Shown here piece by piece: positions 20,249 to 21,710 of a stretch of DNA of 21,710 nucleotides. The position numbers were made by a program, and so were the translations under genes. Source of the DNA: JBBSHE01 sp038253325 (lineage in GTDB: Bacteria; Actinomycetota; Actinomycetes; Propionibacteriales; Nocardioidaceae); contig JBBSHE010000041.1 of NCBI GenBank assembly GCA_038253325.1, forward strand, positions 1 through 21,710, written 5' to 3'. Position 1 is the first letter of the stretch; every line of letters begins with the position of its first letter. Below the pieces are notes generated by a model, which did not search any database, was not told where the DNA came from, and saw nothing but the letters and a program-made list of their open reading frames with translations.

Positions 20249-21451
20249 TCAGATGTGACGACCGGACCAGGTCCAGGCGTACTGGCCGTCGTCGCTTGCG
20301 ACCCCGCCCTCGCCGAGCTCGAGCGGGCGGAACGTGTCGACCATGACGGCGAGCTCGTCGAAGTACTCCGCACCGAGCGACGCCTCGATCGCCGACGGCT
20401 GCGGCCCGTGGGCATACCCGCCCGGGTGCAAGGAGATCGAACCCACGTTGATCCCGGACCCCTTCCGGGCCTCGTAGTCGCCGGCGACGTAGAACATCAC
20501 CTCGTCGCTGTCGACGTTCGAGTGGTAGTACGGCACCGGAACCGCCAGCGGGTGGTAGTCGACCTTGCGCGGGCAGAAGTTGCAGATCACGAAGTTGTAG
20601 CCCTCGAACACCTGGTGAACGGGCGGCGGCTGATGCACGCGGCCGGTGATCGGCTCGAAGTCCTCGACGTTGAACGTGTACGGGTAGAGGCAGCCGTCCC
20701 AGCCCACCACGTCGAACGGATGTGTCGCGTACGTCATCTCGGTGGCGACCACACCGCTCGGGCCCGATCCTCGATGCTTGACGATGACGGGCACGTCCTC
20801 GCCGTCGACGATCAACGGTTCCTCCGGCCCGCGCAGATCACGCTCGCAGTACGGCGCGTGCTCCAACAACTGACCGTAGCGCGACAAGTAACGTTTCGGT
20901 GGAGCGATGTGGCTGCTGGCCTCGATGGCGTACGCCCTCGTCGGCCCAGCGCCGCTGTCCGGTACCCACCGGTGCGTGCACGCTCGTGGGATCAGGACGT
21001 AGTCGCCCTTGCGGTACGACAGGGTCCCGAACAGTGTCTCGACGACACCGGTGCCGTCCTCGACGAAGACGCACTCGTCCCCGATCGCGTCGCGGTAGTA
21101 CGGCGACGTCTCGCTGGCCACCGCGTACGAGATCCGGACGTCGCCGTTGCCCAGAACGAGCCGACGGCCGGTCACCGGGTCTAGTGCCTTGTGGTCGTTC
21201 TCGCCGAACAGCGAGTGCAGCTTGAGGTGCCGCGGGGTCAACGGGTGATTGGCAGTCGTCGACAGATCGGGCCACTCATACGTCGTCGACGCGACGATCG
21301 ACGACGGGACGCCGACGTGGTAGAGCAGCGACGAGTCGGACGAGAAGCCCTCCTCACCCATCAGCTCCTCGTAGTGCAGGGCTCCGTCCGCCTTGCGGAA
21401 CTGGGTGTGCCGCTTCGGAGGGATCTCGCCGACCGCTCGGTAATACGTCAC
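20249..21451 (-). CDS. hmgA: Homogentisate 1,2-dioxygenase (short actinobacterial form)
   Basis: This 400-aa Fe(II) cupin-fold enzyme opens the ring of homogentisate to maleylacetoacetate in tyrosine/phenylalanine breakdown. Late motifs match the family: VPYYHSNVDSDEVMFYV with iron ligand His310, and GSISLHPGGYAHGPQP with His342 and ligand His348, the six-residue spacing of the human enzyme. The carboxylate ligand should lie six residues after the first His (Asp316), but Glu317 is the more usual residue. It is shorter than the roughly 440-aa classical form. GTG 21451 has an AAAGGAG 6 nt upstream, fixing the start. TTGACA (21521 to 21516, minus strand) is a possible -35, with a weak -10. The later pathway genes are not in view. 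Confidence 0.88.
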   Translation of the reverse strand: MTYYRAVGEIPPKRHTQFRKADGALHYEELMGEEGFSSDSSLLYHVGVPSSIVASTTYEWPDLSTTANHPLTPRHLKLHSLFGENDHKALDPVTGRRLVLGNGDVRISYAVASETSPYYRDAIGDECVFVEDGTGVVETLFGTLSYRKGDYVLIPRACTHRWVPDSGAGPTRAYAIEASSHIAPPKRYLSRYGQLLEHAPYCERDLRGPEEPLIVDGEDVPVIVKHRGSGPSGVVATEMTYATHPFDVVGWDGCLYPYTFNVEDFEPITGRVHQPPPVHQVFEGYNFVICNFCPRKVDYHPLAVPVPYYHSNVDSDEVMFYVAGDYEARKGSGINVGSISLHPGGYAHGPQPSAIEASLGAEYFDELAVMVDTFRPLELGEGGVASDDGQYAWTWSGRHI

Positions 21452-21589
21452 GGCGTGCTCCTTTGTATCGACTGCATCGACGTTCTGCTGCCACCATCGC
21501 CCCGACTTCCCAGCGTGTCAAACGCAGCCACGCTCCTAGCATCACACCTCGGCGGACGGTGACCCCGGGCCCGTGGAATCCGTCCTCGG

Positions 21590-21595
21590 TAGGCT
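21590..21595 (+). promoter_or_regulatory. -10 box for the gene at 21602 (leaderless)
   Basis: TAGGCT lies 6 nt before GTG 21602, identical in sequence and spacing to the murI box. The 150-nt divergent region back to hmgA holds no other clear element apart from the hmgA Shine-Dalgarno and a possible -35. Confidence 0.45.
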
Positions 21596-21601
21596 CGGAC
21601 G

Positions 21602-21710
21602 GTGGGCAACGAGGTGACGCACGACTGGTTCAACCGGCTCGTCGACGACGCAGCGTACTTCCCTCCCGGGAATCTTCCGCTCGTCGAGGCGGTGCCTGCG
21701 CACGACGCCC
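21602..21710 (+). CDS. Unrecognised protein, N-terminal 36 codons only
   Basis: From GTG 21602 the frame is open to the window edge and reads VTHDWFNRLVDDAAYFPPGN, then LPLVEAVPAHDA. The motif DDAA-x-FPPGN-x-PL-x-EAV looks conserved and reminds me of uncharacterised actinobacterial proteins of about 300 aa, but I cannot name a family or function. The leaderless -10 box directly upstream supports a real gene. It is divergent from hmgA, so a link to aromatic catabolism is possible but only inferred. GTG at 21614 (VTHDW) is an alternative start. Confidence 0.6.
   Translation, partial: MGNEVTHDWFNRLVDDAAYFPPGNLPLVEAVPAHDA

Noticed and set aside
19282..20415. Minus-strand open frame spanning the HNH end, the GNAT remnant and the hairpin repeat
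   Set aside because: It crosses several unrelated features, has no domain match and lacks a ribosome site; the GNAT motifs read on the plus strand.

Overview
The window is GC-rich, densely packed DNA from an actinobacterium (Actinomycetota). The evidence is the many GTG starts and GTGA stop/start overlaps, TANNNT -10 boxes lying 6-7 nt from start codons (leaderless transcripts), a DUF222/HNH protein, a mycobacterial-type Mec/CysO/CysM cysteine pathway, an MmpL transporter and an FprA-type reductase. A member of the Propionibacteriales/Nocardioidaceae is my best guess; genus cannot be read from the sequence.

Layout. 1-1252: a GroES-like co-chaperone (cut by the left edge) and a DUF3618 membrane protein on the minus strand, divergent from a Bcp peroxiredoxin, which is followed 8 nt later by an unusual tRNA-Leu(UAG) with a short variable loop. 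1279-1959: an AIM24 protein, convergent with 1979-4924, a minus-strand set murI > MBL hydrolase > rph > rdgB. 5112-7415: a minus-strand set prs (second type) > small GNAT > D-amino-acid oxidase. 7543-8406: a DMT/EamA exporter whose 3' end merges into a 142-bp tandem repeat that also covers the end of cysM. 8521-11144: minus-strand clpS > DUF2017 and mec > cysO > cysM. 11230-16785: plus-strand pncB-pncA (NAD salvage), mmpL and fprA. 16943-20237 looks more accessory: an Asp/Glu racemase, a DUF222-HNH endonuclease-like gene with a minisatellite and a strong leaderless promoter, and a broken GNAT gene ending beside a hairpin repeat. 20249-21710: homogentisate dioxygenase, divergent from an unrecognised gene cut by the right edge.

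The core (pncB divergent from clpS-DUF2017-mec-cysO-cysM ... murI-MBL-rph-rdgB) follows, from memory, the Mycobacterium tuberculosis order Rv1330c-Rv1341. Here the rhomboid slot between cysM and murI holds EamA, prs, GNAT and D-amino-acid oxidase instead.

Nothing here is a clear new defence or mobile system. The signals most worth a second look are the chimeric tRNA-Leu, a 50-nt hairpin repeat found just downstream of two unrelated stop codons, the two repeat arrays (8389-8530 and 18928-19197), a GNAT pseudogene with +1 shifts at two G5 runs, and an Asp/Glu racemase with Asp in place of its first catalytic Cys.
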